Shown here: piece after piece, positions 30,881-42,407 of the stretch
Layout of the letters: the number at the start of each line of letters is the position of its first letter
How positions within the stretch are numbered: position 1 is the stretch's first letter
From: Erodium maritimum
Lineage: Eukaryota > Streptophyta > Magnoliopsida > Geraniales > Geraniaceae
NCBI GenBank assembly: GCA_963921825.1
Contig: OY997588.1
Location: forward strand, 157,667,618-157,731,617
Direction: 5' to 3'
Length of the DNA stretch: 64,000 nucleotides
Notes under the pieces: model-generated
Databases searched by the model: none
The model's input: only the letters and a program-made list of their open reading frames with translations
What the model was told of the DNA's origin: nothing
Program-made: the position numbers and the translations under genes

Positions 30881-33800
30881 TCAAATTGTGTTCCTTCTAA
30901 ATCGGATTTGAGCTCCGAACTGTGGCTGAGCAGTCATAATCAACATTGGAGCATGAACATAAGTAGGGGCGACCACGAAAGAGTAACGTTGAACGATCAT
31001 CGCTAGAACGACTTTTGCCTCGACCATGGCCAGATTCTGACCCACGCAAATTCGAGGACCTAACCCGAAAGGGACAAACGAAGCCAAATGCTTCCTGGGC
31101 TCGTTGAACCTCGATGGGTTGAACTCGTTCGCATCTTCTCCCCAGACCTCGGGGTCATGGTGAACCGCTGTTAGAGGCACGTAGAGTTGTGTACCCGCGG
31201 GGACGTCGATGTCCCCTAGCTTGACGTTTTTGTACGCTTGCCTCATCATCATCACCGCGGGAGAGTAGAGTCGGAGGGTTTCGTTCAATATCATGTTGAT
31301 CTGCAGGGAAAAACACGAGAACGAATATGATCGTGATTGATTCGTTTTGAAACCGACAAAAAAAAGCGTGAGTAGTTTTGGAATGTACTAAAATCCACGC
31401 TCACATATAAGTTTAGCAGCACGTTAAAATTCATAAGTTTTATTCCCGACTCAATTTTTTGAGTCAGTAATGAAAGTTTCATTCCCAACCCACTTTACTA
31501 ATGAGTCGGGAATGAAACTTTCCTTTGTAGTGAATGATAGCATGGTGAATATGAGAATTTCGTTAAAGTCGATAAAATGTGAACTTACGATCTTAAGGGC
31601 GTTGAGGTTCTCTGCAACGGGAAGCCTTTCCCGTCCACAAACACGCGTAACTTCTTCCCTGGCCTTGCTCTGCCAGTCTCGATGACGAGCCAGAAGAAGA
31701 AGCGCCCAAGTCAAAAGATTCGCAGTCGTTTCCTTTCCAGCAAAATAGAACGTCTTGCATTCATCTATAACTTCATCGAGCCCGATCCTCTCTTCCACGC
31801 CATCGTGATTCTTGTACGGGGACATTAACATGCCAAGTAGATTGCTTGAGCTTGAAGCCTCTCCTTTCCCGACGTTTACCTCGATCAGTCTCCGAATCGA
31901 TTCACGAATCTCCCTCTCTAGTTCGTTTCTTTCTCTGTTCTTCTTCGTGGGCAAGAACCTTGAGAAATATAACCGTTAGCAACCTTTGAAGCTCACTTTG
32001 GTTAGCTTGATGGTAAAGTAATATCTCATGTGGGACCGTACCATATTTTCAGTTTTGTGAAATACCAATTTTACCCTTATACATAAGGGGTAATTGTAGA
32101 AATAACCTTATTTTTATTAAGACTGGAGTGTAGCCTCTGTCCCTTATTATTTTTTAAAGTTACGATTCTACCCTTAATAAAATTCAGGGTTGATTTTCCC
32201 TGACCGAGACCTAAATTAGGCCCAGATCTGGGAAAACGGTTATCCCAATCTGAATTTTAGTAAGGATAAAATCGGATTTTCGTTAAAAAATAGGCTATTT
32301 TACAAATATTATGAAGGTAAAGATTAGATAGCAAATAAGGTTTAAAATAAGGCTATTCCTACAATTACCCCCTTATTAATTGGGGTAGTTAGAAAATAAC
32401 CTCTCTTTTTTCTCTTGACACATTTGCTAAAACTCGATTTTTTCTTTAATAAACCCTTGGCTTAATTTGGGTCCCAATCTGGGAATAACCAATCCGATCT
32501 GAATTTTACTAAGGGTAAAATCGTATTTTCAGACAAATGATAAAAAAAAAACATAGGTATTCTGCTAAGACTATAAAAAATAAGGTTGTTCCCCAAATTT
32601 ACCCCTATAAAATTCAGGTTGAATTAATTGAACATCTCTAATGCACATGGCAATTTGTCTAGACGAATTGGGATGAACTTGGTTTATTCGTCTCATCTCC
32701 AATAATGCATTTCGCTCATCGCTCCAAAAAGGGCGAGTTGAGGATAAGACGTATAGCCAATGGCCACAAGCCACTTCTTTCGGACGAATTGATAGTCTAG
32801 GGGAAATAGAATCCCTCGTGATTTCCAAAAACGGTCAAGAAAACGACTTTAAGACCAATTCGTTCCTCCTCTTCGGGGGAAAGTTTGGGAATAGCCTAAT
32901 TCTTAAAGCTTATTTGTTATCCAACCTTTACTTCCATAATTTTTTTAAATAACCTCCTTTTTAATGAAAACTCCATTTTACCTTTGATGGAATCTAGATC
33001 GGGATGAGTGTTTTTCTAGATCTTAACCTAATTTGGGTTCCAGTTAAAAAAATCCCATCTCGATCTGAAATTAATTAAAGGTAAAATTGTAACTTCGACA
33101 AAATGGTAAAAGACAACTGCTACCCCAAAGACCCCTTAGAGCATCTCAAGCGGTCGTGGCAGGCGGGTCGTTGCAAGTGCTGCCACGACTCGTCATGTCA
33201 GGGGCAGCGTGTCAGGGGGGCATGTCAGGGGGTCGTTGCAGGATCTTGCAACAACGCGACGCCGTGGTAGGAGTTATTTTAGAGGAGAGAAAAGACAATT
33301 TTATTCCAAAAACAACTACAAATCATGGCTCCCTACCACTAGTCATGACAGACCATTAGAGATGCCATGGTAGGAAGCCATAACAGGGAGGAGAGAGAAA
33401 GACAAAAACACCTCCTACCATGACTTCTTGACACTAGCCATGGCAGACGATTGGAGTTGCTCTTACCAATAAGGCTAATTCTAAAATTATCCCTTCCTCT
33501 TCGTCCCATTACAGATGCTCTTAATTAAATTTGGAGTTTGTTACCTGAAACCGGGAATGTAGACGGTTCTGAGGGCCAATGAAACAAGGTGCATTTGTCG
33601 TTCTTGTAACGAGAAGACACGCTTGCCTTCTTTGAAGTTGCTTCCGAAGGCTGTTCGGGATATGACTTCAGCCGAGAGGTTGTGAAGTTCTTTGTGCACA
33701 TCGATCTCCATCTCTTCTTCGCCTCTTCCTTCTTCTTCCCACTTTTCCATCATCGTTTTAGTACTAACTACCATATCTGGTACCCATCCCTGATAAATAC

Positions 33801-35016
33801 GTCCCGACCGCAAGTCACACCCGATGAAGTATTACCATTAAAGAAAAAATACGATAATCCACTAAAAATGGATGTTTGTTTTACAAAAAAGGTTTTAAAT
33901 TTGAACTAAGGTTTTAATTACAATTAATTACCTTTAAGTTTACACGATTATCCGATACATATTTTGATAGTTTTTTAACAAATGCCTACTTTATCTTTTA
34001 AATTAGGGTAAATTACAAATACCTACCTCAAACTTGTAGCGTTTAACTGATACTTACCCTAAAGTTTTTTTTAACTGATACCTACTCAGATGTTTAGTTA
34101 TACAACAAATAGCCCAAGTTGTCAGTTAAAATAACGAAGATGCCCTCAGTGATTTTTTAAATAAAACTGAAGTGATTTAATAAGTACATATATACCTAAC
34201 AAAAGTGATTTTTTAAATAATTTTTTAAAACAATTACTGAAGTGTAGTTGAGGGTATTTTCGTCATTTTAGCTAACGGTTTGGGTTATTTGTTATATAAC
34301 TGAACATCTGAATAGATATCAGTTAAAAAAAACTTTAGGGTAAGTATCAGTTAAACCGCTACAAGTTTGGGTAGGTATTTATAGTTTACCCTTTAGATTA
34401 TACTATTTTTTAACGATTGCCTACCCTTATCTTTCAACTTTTTAAGGAGTAACATTGGTAGATTCTTTCAAAAATATTTGGAAAAAAGTATATAAAAATT
34501 AATAAATTAATAAATATAAAATGTAAATGAAAATACCTTGACTTTATCAATAGTGAAGGCCTGGTTAGCGATCCTCCGGTGAAGGGCCCAAGTCTCGCCG
34601 GAAAGCCCAACAAGGCCCTGATCGAGCAGCTGGGCAGCCAGCGGGTTCTGCTTCACCTTCCCGTACGACCCGTCGGTGCTCATGGTCACTTCCTTGATCG
34701 AATCCGGGTCGGATATCGCCAATCTGGGCGTTGACCCGAACCAGAATAGGAACCTCTTCCCGTACATGCGCGACCACCGGTGGTAGAATGGAGCCAACCG
34801 GCACAGCACGTCGTGGTTGAAATCCAACGGCTTAGACTGAGCTTCGGCGTATATACGGCGGATCTCGGCGGAATTGCCGCCGATCGGACGGTGGGCCGGT
34901 CCTCCGACGCCTTGTCGCCGGAAGTGGAGTTGGATTCGGAGTGGGACCCATACGAATTTGTAGAGGAGGAGAAGGATTGGAGACAGAACCAGAAGAAGAA
35001 GGAGGTGAAGAAGCAT
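30881..35016 (-). CDS. Cytochrome P450, CYP72 clan (CYP721/CYP734-like), array copy A
   Basis: Exons 35016-34537, 33789-33545, 31958-31589 and 31300-30881 join in frame to 504 residues, normal for a plant P450. A hydrophobic N-terminal anchor ([19 protein letters not shown]) places it in the ER membrane facing the cytosol. The proline/glycine hinge is present (QGVGGPAH). The oxygen-binding helix I has FAGKETT, the K helix ETLR, then FNPSRF and the heme loop [12 protein letters not shown] with the axial Cys. Three introns fall at the same positions as in copies B and C. An upstream in-frame ATG at 35100 would add 28 residues before the anchor; I chose 35016 because the other copy starts there. 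CYP72-clan members oxidise terpenoids, fatty acids or brassinosteroids; the substrate is not predictable. Introns contain foldback and Tourist-like elements. Confidence 0.95.
33139..33462. mobile_element. Tourist-like MITE in intron 2 of P450 copy A
   Basis: Ends GAGCATCTC...GAGTTGCTC, flanked by TTA on both sides (33136-33138 and 33463-33465), the 3-bp target type of PIF/Harbinger elements. The interior matches the element at 39245-39590 of copy B (gtcgtggcagg, ggagttattttagaggagag, accactagtcatgaca). Confidence 0.8.
34006..34391. mobile_element. Foldback element, family A (Mutator-like MITE), in P450 copy A
   Basis: Starts gggtaaattacaaatacc and ends gtatttatagtttaccc. The flanks tttaaatta and tttagatta form a 9-bp duplication with one mismatch. 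Lies in intron 1. Confidence 0.82.
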
Positions 35017-35095
35017 TGTGGTGGGATATGAAAATTGAGTGAGTGAGTTGACTTTTATTTGGAATCGAAACGAGTTCCGACAGGGAAACAAAGGA

Positions 35096-35750
35096 CACAA
35101 TGAAGGGTATTATTGTCATTTCATTTATTTTCAAATTCTAAAATAATGGCATGAGTTTGAAAATTTGAGTAATAGGTAGAGATATTTTGGAAATTTTATC
35201 CGATTGGGTATGAAAGTGAAACTAAAAGTTTGGTTAGAGTATGAAAGTGATAAAAATTTATGACAGAGTATCAAACTAAAATTAAAAGTTTGTCAGGGTG
35301 GTAAAATGAAATTTTTCCTAAATACAATATTATTAACCCGTTTTACAAAAATTTACGGTGAATTGTTTATGTTGCAAAGATTTACGATAAATTATTTATC
35401 GTTTATAGATACTCATCTTTAGTAAAATTTAGTCACATGACAATCAGATGACATCAATTGTTTTGTGAAGATGATAGTTTTCATTTTAACACCCTAACAA
35501 TGAAGGGTATTATTGTCATTTCACTTATTTTTAAGTTATTAACTAATGACACGAGTTTGATTATTTAAGTAATAGTTAGGGGTATTTTAGACAGTTTACC
35601 TATTTTGGATGGAAAGTTAACAGAATCTGACGGTTGGGTATGAAAGTGAAATTAAAAGTTTGGTTAGGGTATGAAAGTGTTAAAAATTTATGTCAGGGTA
35701 CCAAAATGAAATTAAATGTTTGGTAGGGTGTTAAAGTGAAATTTTCCCTT
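35096..35750 (+). repeat. Direct repeat pair upstream of P450 copy A
   Basis: The block at 35096-35330 recurs at about 35499-35750. Both start aatgaagggtattattgtca and continue with gagtttga, gggtatgaaagtgaaa, aaaagtttggttag and ttgt/tggtagggtg. The first copy begins 80 bases upstream of the copy A start codon, so it lies in the promoter region. Confidence 0.8.
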
Positions 35751-35819
35751 GATGTTTTAAACAATGGTAACATATAAAAATACATTTTAAGTATTGGTCT
35801 TGGGCCTTCTTCTCAAACA

Positions 35820-36650
35820 AATAACCCCTAAGAGAAATTATGGAGAGAACCGGTAATTCTATCGAGCACAATCCAAACTTGAAGGGTTGTCAGATCTTAA
35901 CTCCAAGAACACGAACAGAGAAGGATGAGCCAACCTGAAGCGCAGACACGGAGGTGAGGAAGGCCCTACGAGCGACGACGGAGAACGGAGGCTATAGATT
36001 TGACCAATGGAGGACCAAATCCGAAGGTGAGGCAATGACGAAGATGCGACCAACCAAACGAATAGGGAGGGCCCCTGACCCAAACCGCAAAGATCCACGA
36101 CTTTGAGGGCGGAGAAAATCGTCCCACGCCAGTACTGAGGAGGCTCTACTGCCGGAGAAAGAGGCGCTTTACCATGAAACACCTGAGAGGACCAGAGCGG
36201 AGAGGGAGGAAAAGGGGGAGGAGCAAAAAAGGAGATAGATTCGCGCCAATTCTCGAGGAAAGGGCTCCCACACTAGATCTGAACAACCCGATTGTCGAAG
36301 GAAAAGACTAAACAACGAATCTGACAAGGCCGGTCGAAGAGCCTAAGAAGAAAAAGAAATGAGAGGCAAAAAAGGTAGGATGCGGAGAAGAACGAGGATC
36401 GTTGAGCGACAACAAAAAAAAAGACGTAGGGAAGAAGAAATGGGTTGAGGGTCTAGAGAGAAAAGGGCGAGGGATCAAGGGGGAAGAAAAGGGCGACGGA
36501 ACGACCTCCATGAAAAGAGATCACCGACGGTGAGGAGAGGAACATTGACTAAGTGTTATGGAAAAGAGGACTTTAGGGTTTCTAGAGAGAGAAGAGCCCC
36601 TCTCTATAACTTACACGGTTGACCAGGTTGTTACTGGGAAATGATTTAAT
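35820..36650. other. Unclassified GC-richer repeat-like segment
   Basis: Between P450 copies A and B, purine-rich sequence with minus-strand open frames of 107 and 67 codons, Ser/Pro/Phe-rich and domain-free. The style recalls the dispersed repeat at 4441-5040, but I could not align the two. Confidence 0.35.
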
Positions 36651-36953
36651 CCTCACCTTTATGTTAAGATTTACAATTTTTTTTAAATCACGAGTAGGAA
36701 TTGAAACGAAAGATTAAACACGATTAGGACGTAAAGTAAAATTAATGTAAGTACATACCTGAGAATTATATTTAATTATTTATCCCTCTCAATTTAATGT
36801 CACCATATATCCACAAATAATAAACATACATGCCTATATTAAAGGCCTTCATTTATTTCACTGATGAAGTGTGAAACATCCTAGTACAATGAAGATATAA
36901 CAAGGTACAATAAACATAATTACACACATTGATACACAAAACACACCAAAACC

Positions 36954-39900
36954 TCAAATTATGTTCCTTCTAAATCGGATTTGAGCTCCAAACTGTGGCT
37001 GAGTATTCATAACCCACATGGGAGCATGAACATAAGTAGGGGCGACCACAAAAGAGTAACGTCGAACGATCATCGCCAGAACGACCTTGGCCTCGACCAT
37101 GGCCAGATTCTGACCCACGCAAATTCGTGGGCCTAACCCGAAAGGGACAAACGAAGCCAAATGCTTCCTAGGGTAGTTGAACCTCGATGGATTGAACTCG
37201 CTCGCATCTTCCCCCCATATCTCAGGGTCGTGGTGAACCGCTGTCAACGCCAGGAAGAATTGTGTGCCTGCAGGGACGTCGAGGTCCCCTAACTTAACGT
37301 TTTTGTACGCTTGCCTCGTTATTCCCACTGCAGCCGGGTAGAGTCGAAGGGTTTCGTTTAGTATCATGTTGATCTACAAGGAAAAGTACGATAGTTAGAA
37401 CGAATATAACTTGTTTGATTCACTTTAGAATAATTACACTTTACTATTTCATGAATTGTCAACAAACACATGATCTTATAGTAAATTCACACAAAACACA
37501 TAACCACTGTTACGAAATTCCATCAAAATATTGATTTTTTTTCATAAACTTTAGGGTTGAATATCGAAACTTATTTTTAAGTATTGGTCACGAACACTAT
37601 ACTACCCAACGTTTCAAAATGACAAATGCACTACCTTAAGTATTGACCATGTGATTTTGTTAGTTAAATGGACAGAATATTTTATTTCGTTAGTCATATG
37701 ACCTCAAGTGTCATTTAATGGACGGTAAAATGACATTTTCCCCTTAACTATTGACATCTATACATTTTCTAAGGAACAATGATGAGGATGTCATGGTAAT
37801 GTTCCTTATAAAATGTTCAAAAACTGTTTACTACCATCTTTTAATCTTCCGATTTCAAGTGGTGGCTCCTTATAATTCACCCTAATTTAAACGGTTTCTA
37901 CTTTGGGAGACAAGGCTATTCGCCCCGTTTGCTTGGGCTGAGGCGGATTCCATTATAAATGCTCTAAGAATAGTTACATACACATCAAAAACTAATTGTA
38001 AACTCGATAAAACGCATTATCTAAACGTGAACTTACGATCTTAAGGGCGTTGAGGTTCTCCGCAACGGGAAGCTTATCATCTCCGCTAACACGCGTGACT
38101 TCTTCCCTCGCCTTGCTTTGCCAGTCTTGATGACGGGCCAGAAGAAGAAGCGCCCAAGTCAAGAGATTCGCAGTTGTATCCTTTCCTGCAAAATAAAACG
38201 TCTTGCATTCATCTATAACGTCGTCGAGGCTGAGCCTCTCTTCCACCCCGTCGTGATTCTTGTACGGAGACATTAGTAGGCCGAGCAAGTTACTCGAGCT
38301 CAAGTTCTCTCCTTGGCCAACGTTAACTTCGATCTGTCTCTGTAGCGATTCTCGAATCTCCTTCTCTAGGTTATATCTTTCTCTGTTCTTTTTAGTGGGC
38401 AAGAACCTGTAGCAAGAGTAATGGTTAACTAACTTTGAAGATTAGAGCAGTTTCAACGGTGGGCGAATCCAGTTTTTGTAATGATTAACGGTAAAAACTC
38501 AAGCTGATAATTAAAGGCCCAAGGTCCAATTATATTTATATTCTAATATGCGTCCTCACAGATTGAAAAGAAATTAGTTACTATTGTAGAGAGTGGAGTT
38601 TTAACCCGGGTCCGTGAGGAATGCATTTTCATTTTTTTTGTATGCAAGTCCTAATAGTGATCTTTTTTTTTTCATTTTCAAGTCTTACCAATAACTTTTA
38701 GTTATTTTCAAAAAATACATGGTCTTTTTGTAAACGTCATGATCACCTTTAAAAAATTTCGTCATTTTTTGGAAATTAAAGGTCGTTTTCTGACAGAATT
38801 TGAACATAAAGGTCGCCACACTATGGACTTCCCACTTTCACCTTTGTCCACAGCACGGAAATGAAGTTACCCCTAAATTCTATACCATATTAGAGAATCA
38901 ACTCAACTAAAAGCTTAAGCTGATAGTTAAAGACCCAATTATATTTATATTCTAACACTATTCTCTTACGAAGTACTGATTTTATCCTTAATGAGCTCCT
39001 CAATCGGGTGCGGGTCGTTTCCCGATCAATAAGCAGGCACAAGTCACACCTAGTTCAGTATTTTCACTAAGGGTATCAAATACAACTAAAAAATGAGGTT
39101 ATTTTGTAAAGATTTCAAGTTTGAACGAGCTTTAGCTAAAGTTTTTTTAATGAAAACTAAGGCTATTGTACAAATTAACTCTCAACAAAATTTGGACGAA
39201 GAATTCATCACCCCAACAAATCGCCTAATAAATTCAACGGCTAAGAGCAGTTACAACAGTCGTGGCAGGTGGGTTGTTGTAGGGCCTGCCACGGCTCTGC
39301 CACGACTCGCTGCTACGGCTCGTCGTTGTAGGGCGTCGTTGTAAGGTGGGGTGGCAGAGCGTCGTTGCAGGATCCTGCAACGACCCGAGGCCGTGGTAGG
39401 AGTTATTTTAGAGGAGAGAGAATGCTATTTTGCTCTAAAACAACTACAAACCATGGTTCCTTACTACTAGTCATGATTTGCCGCTGGAGAGGCTATGGTA
39501 GAAGTCATGCTATGGAGGAGAGAGAAAGCAAAAAATGAGCTCTTACCATGGCTTCCTACCACTAGTCATGACATACCATTGTGGATGCTCTAATAGCCTA
39601 TTAGCTGGTTTGGAGTACGAGTTTGTTACCTGAAACCCGGAATGTAGACGCTTCGCAAGGCCAGTGAAACGAGGTGTATTTGTTGTTCCTGTAACGCGAA
39701 GACACGCTTGCCTTCTTCAAAGTTGCTTCCGAAAGCTGTTCGAGATATAATTTCGGCCGCGAGGTTATGAAGTTCTTTGTACACATCGATCTCGAACTCG
39801 TCTTCACCTGTCGTTTCTCCTTCCTTTTCTTCCCATTTCTCCATCATCGTTTTAGTACTCGCAACCATGTATGGGACCCATCCCTGTTGGGGTAGTGAGA

Positions 39901-41544
39901 GAGATGAAAAAACCCACATAATTAAGATAATGAGATGAAAATAACTCTTAATAAAATGCTCTCTACCATATATCTTTACCCCAAAAATACATTGTAAAAT
40001 CTTTTAATTCTTTTTAAAACACATTTTAAAGAAAATGTCAGGTCTGTAACACAAATTGTTAGGCTATTATAAATACAAAACTAATTATTGATTTCGTTAC
40101 CTTTTTAACGAAATTTGAGTTACACTTTTGTGCTTAACTTCACATATTCGAGGAATCAAGTAATAAAAGAAGTGGCATCAAATAATTTAAAAACATATTA
40201 AATATATATTTGACCTATTTTTTCCCACGGATCATCGATTTGGTAACTTTTTTTCTTCTTCTTTTTTTGTCTAATTAGAATGGGATTAAACCGCTGTAGA
40301 AGGTCTAATGAATCTTCAATCAAGTTGGGCCCATCTCGATCGGGATTGATCGAACAACTTGATTTAGTCCGATCAAAATAAGCCCAACCCGAACGAGAAT
40401 TTATTAAGAATAGACTAATAATCGCACAAATTAATAGAAAAGGGATGATTCGACTTCAGTATTTTAAATCTTTCATATTTTATTTAGAGTAAGTAAATTG
40501 TTTTTGTGTCACCCCAATACCCTAAACTATCATCCACATCAGTACCTCAAACTTTCATTTTAGTATCTACCGTTAATCTTTCATCTGATTTTTTTATCCA
40601 AAACAAGTTAAATGACCATAATACCCCTCACCAATAACAAAATTTATGGTGAAGCTAATGATGGGTACTAAAATAGAATTAATGAAAATTTAGGATAGTG
40701 AGATAATACAAAAAAAAGGTTTAAGGCATTTTAAATGAATTAATAAAAATTCAGGGTATTGAAGTGACAAAAAAAAATCTAAAATACAGTAAATAAAATA
40801 TAAAAGATTTAGGATATTGAAGTGGAATTAACCCTAATACAAATAAAGTTTAGTTGTTGCAACACAATTTTAAATGAAAGTTATTTTGTGAAGGATAAAT
40901 TACAAATACTTATCCCAAACTTAGCGTGTAACTGATACCTACCTAATTTTTTTTAACGATACCTACTTAGATGTTTAGTTATATAACAAATAGCATAGGC
41001 CGTCAGCTAAAATAACAAAAATTGGGGTAGGTATCAGTTAAACGCTACTCGGAGGAGAATAGAGGTTCACCTTAACCTTGTCGAGGCTGAAGGCCTGGTT
41101 AGCGATCCTCCGGTGAAGGGCCCAAGTCTCGCCGGAAAGCCCAACAAGTCCCTGTGAGACCAGCTGTCTAGCCAGCGGGTTCTTCTCCACCTTCCCGTAC
41201 GACCCGTCGGTGCTCATGGTCACTTCCTTGATCGAATCCGGGTCGGATATCGCCAACCTGGGCGTCGACCCGAACCAGTACAGGAACCTCTTCCCGTACA
41301 CGCGCGACCACCGGTGGTAGAATGGAGCCAACCGGAAGAGCACGTCGTGGTTGAAATCCATCGGCTCAGCCTGAGCTTCGGCGAACATGCGGCGGATCTC
41401 GGCCGTGTTGCCGACGATCGGACGGTGGGCCGGACCTCCGACGCCTTGCCGCCGGAAGTGGAGTTGGGTCCGGCGTGGGACCCATACGAATTTGAAGAGG
41501 AGGAGAAGGATTGAAGACAGAACCAGAAGATGATGAAGAAGCAT
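36954..41544 (-). CDS. Cytochrome P450, CYP72 clan (CYP721/CYP734-like), array copy B
   Basis: Exons 41544-41071, 39883-39630, 38406-38037 and 37373-36954 join in frame to 505 residues. It has the same features as copy A: membrane anchor ([19 protein letters not shown]), hinge [17 protein letters not shown] in helix I, ETLR in helix K, FNPSRF and [12 protein letters not shown]. Exon 2 is nine bases longer than in copy A, adding residues in an acidic loop ([10 protein letters not shown]). After ETLRLY it reads PAAVGITRQ where copies A and C read PAVMMMRQ, in the region that borders the substrate pocket, so specificity may differ. No lesion is seen. Introns 1 and 2 carry a truncated family A element, a family E element, a Tourist-like MITE and a TRIM. 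Confidence 0.95.
38493..38957 (-). mobile_element. TRIM in intron 2 of P450 copy B
   Basis: A reverse-oriented relative of 12515-12842. The 5' repeat is at 38888-38957 (ends ctaaca on the plus strand) and the truncated 3' repeat at about 38493-38548. The internal part shares gtccgtgagg with the first TRIM. The primer-binding site is degraded. Confidence 0.75.
39245..39590. mobile_element. Tourist-like MITE in intron 2 of P450 copy B
   Basis: Ends GAGCAGTTAC...GTGGATGCTC, flanked by TAA on both sides (39242-39244 and 39591-39593). The interior is homologous to 33139-33462. It lies 39 bases from the exon 2 donor. Confidence 0.8.
40490..40834. mobile_element. Foldback element, family E, in P450 copy B
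   Basis: The left arm tgtgtcaccccaatacccta returns inverted at the right (cagggtattgaagtgacaa), ending gtggaattaaccc. Related to 14395-14825. No clean target duplication. Confidence 0.6.
40893..41048. mobile_element. Truncated family A foldback element in P450 copy B
   Basis: The left arm (ggataaattacaaatactta) is complete, the middle is deleted, and the right arm stops at cagttaaacgctac about 20 bases before the exon 1 donor. It occupies intron 1, as the intact element does in copy A. Confidence 0.7.
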
Positions 41545-41599
41545 TGTGGTGTGATCTGAAAATTTAGTGAGTTCGTCGACTTTCATATTAATTTCCTCG

Positions 41600-42405
41600 A
41601 AAAGATCTGGATTAGTTTATATTTATTTGAGGTGTGTGTGACACGTGATTGTGACATATGGTCTATACATATTTCTTTTATTATTTCTTGTTTGTAGTGG
41701 TGATCGTCGGGCGGTTAACCGGACCGATGACCCTTAAAATCTATAAAATAGACAAGTCGGTTTTATTACAACAATAATGGTTGGAGTTGGTTTTTATCGT
41801 ATTGGATTAGATGGAAAAAGAAATGATAAAATATGAAGATATTGGAGTGGTGTAAGGCAAGGTTCTAAAAGTCGCTTAGCGCTAGTCGAGCGGCTAAGTC
41901 CTTCGGAGATTAATCGGGAGCTAGTCGGGATTGATCGGATTTGCATTTTTTTTATTTTTAATAGATATATTATTATATATATAAATAAAATATGAATTAT
42001 AAATGGTAACAAATATTTAAAATATCTAAAAAAGCTTCCTTTTTTAAATGTCACACATTTCCTTGGACATTTCCTTTCTCTAAATTGATTTTTAAATTTC
42101 GCAACCTACAAAATGTTTGGCTACCTTTTTTTTCTCGGTTCACTCTATTTTTAAAATCGATTCGAAATACAATGTCAATGTAGTCAAGTGAGAAATGCAA
42201 CAAGTTTAGGTACTCTTACTAAATTGTTCAGAACTAACTCATGTAAATAAACAATTAAGAATAGTGGTCAAAACTAAAAACTGCCCAGACTGTACAGGAA
42301 AAAAACTAATATCAACATGTATCATAACTCTCATCTCAACATCATCCAAGTTCCCAGCTTCTGAGACTCAGATATATATCACTATCTACACACTAAACGC
42401 TTAAC
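41600..42405. other. Intergenic between P450 copy B and UPL
   Basis: It should contain the copy B promoter and the UPL 3' end. A segment near 41700-41945 rich in tcgg/gcggtta and ctagtcg phrases looks repeat-derived but I could not define its ends. Confidence 0.45.
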
Positions 42406-42407
42406 CC

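Noticed and set aside
35017-35100. Upstream in-frame ATG for P450 copy A, adding 28 residues
   Set aside because: It would put a polar segment before the membrane anchor, and copy B starts at the equivalent of 35016. Not excluded.
35859-36511. Two minus-strand frames of 107 and 67 codons
   Set aside because: Ser/Pro/Phe-rich without domain; more likely repeat than gene.
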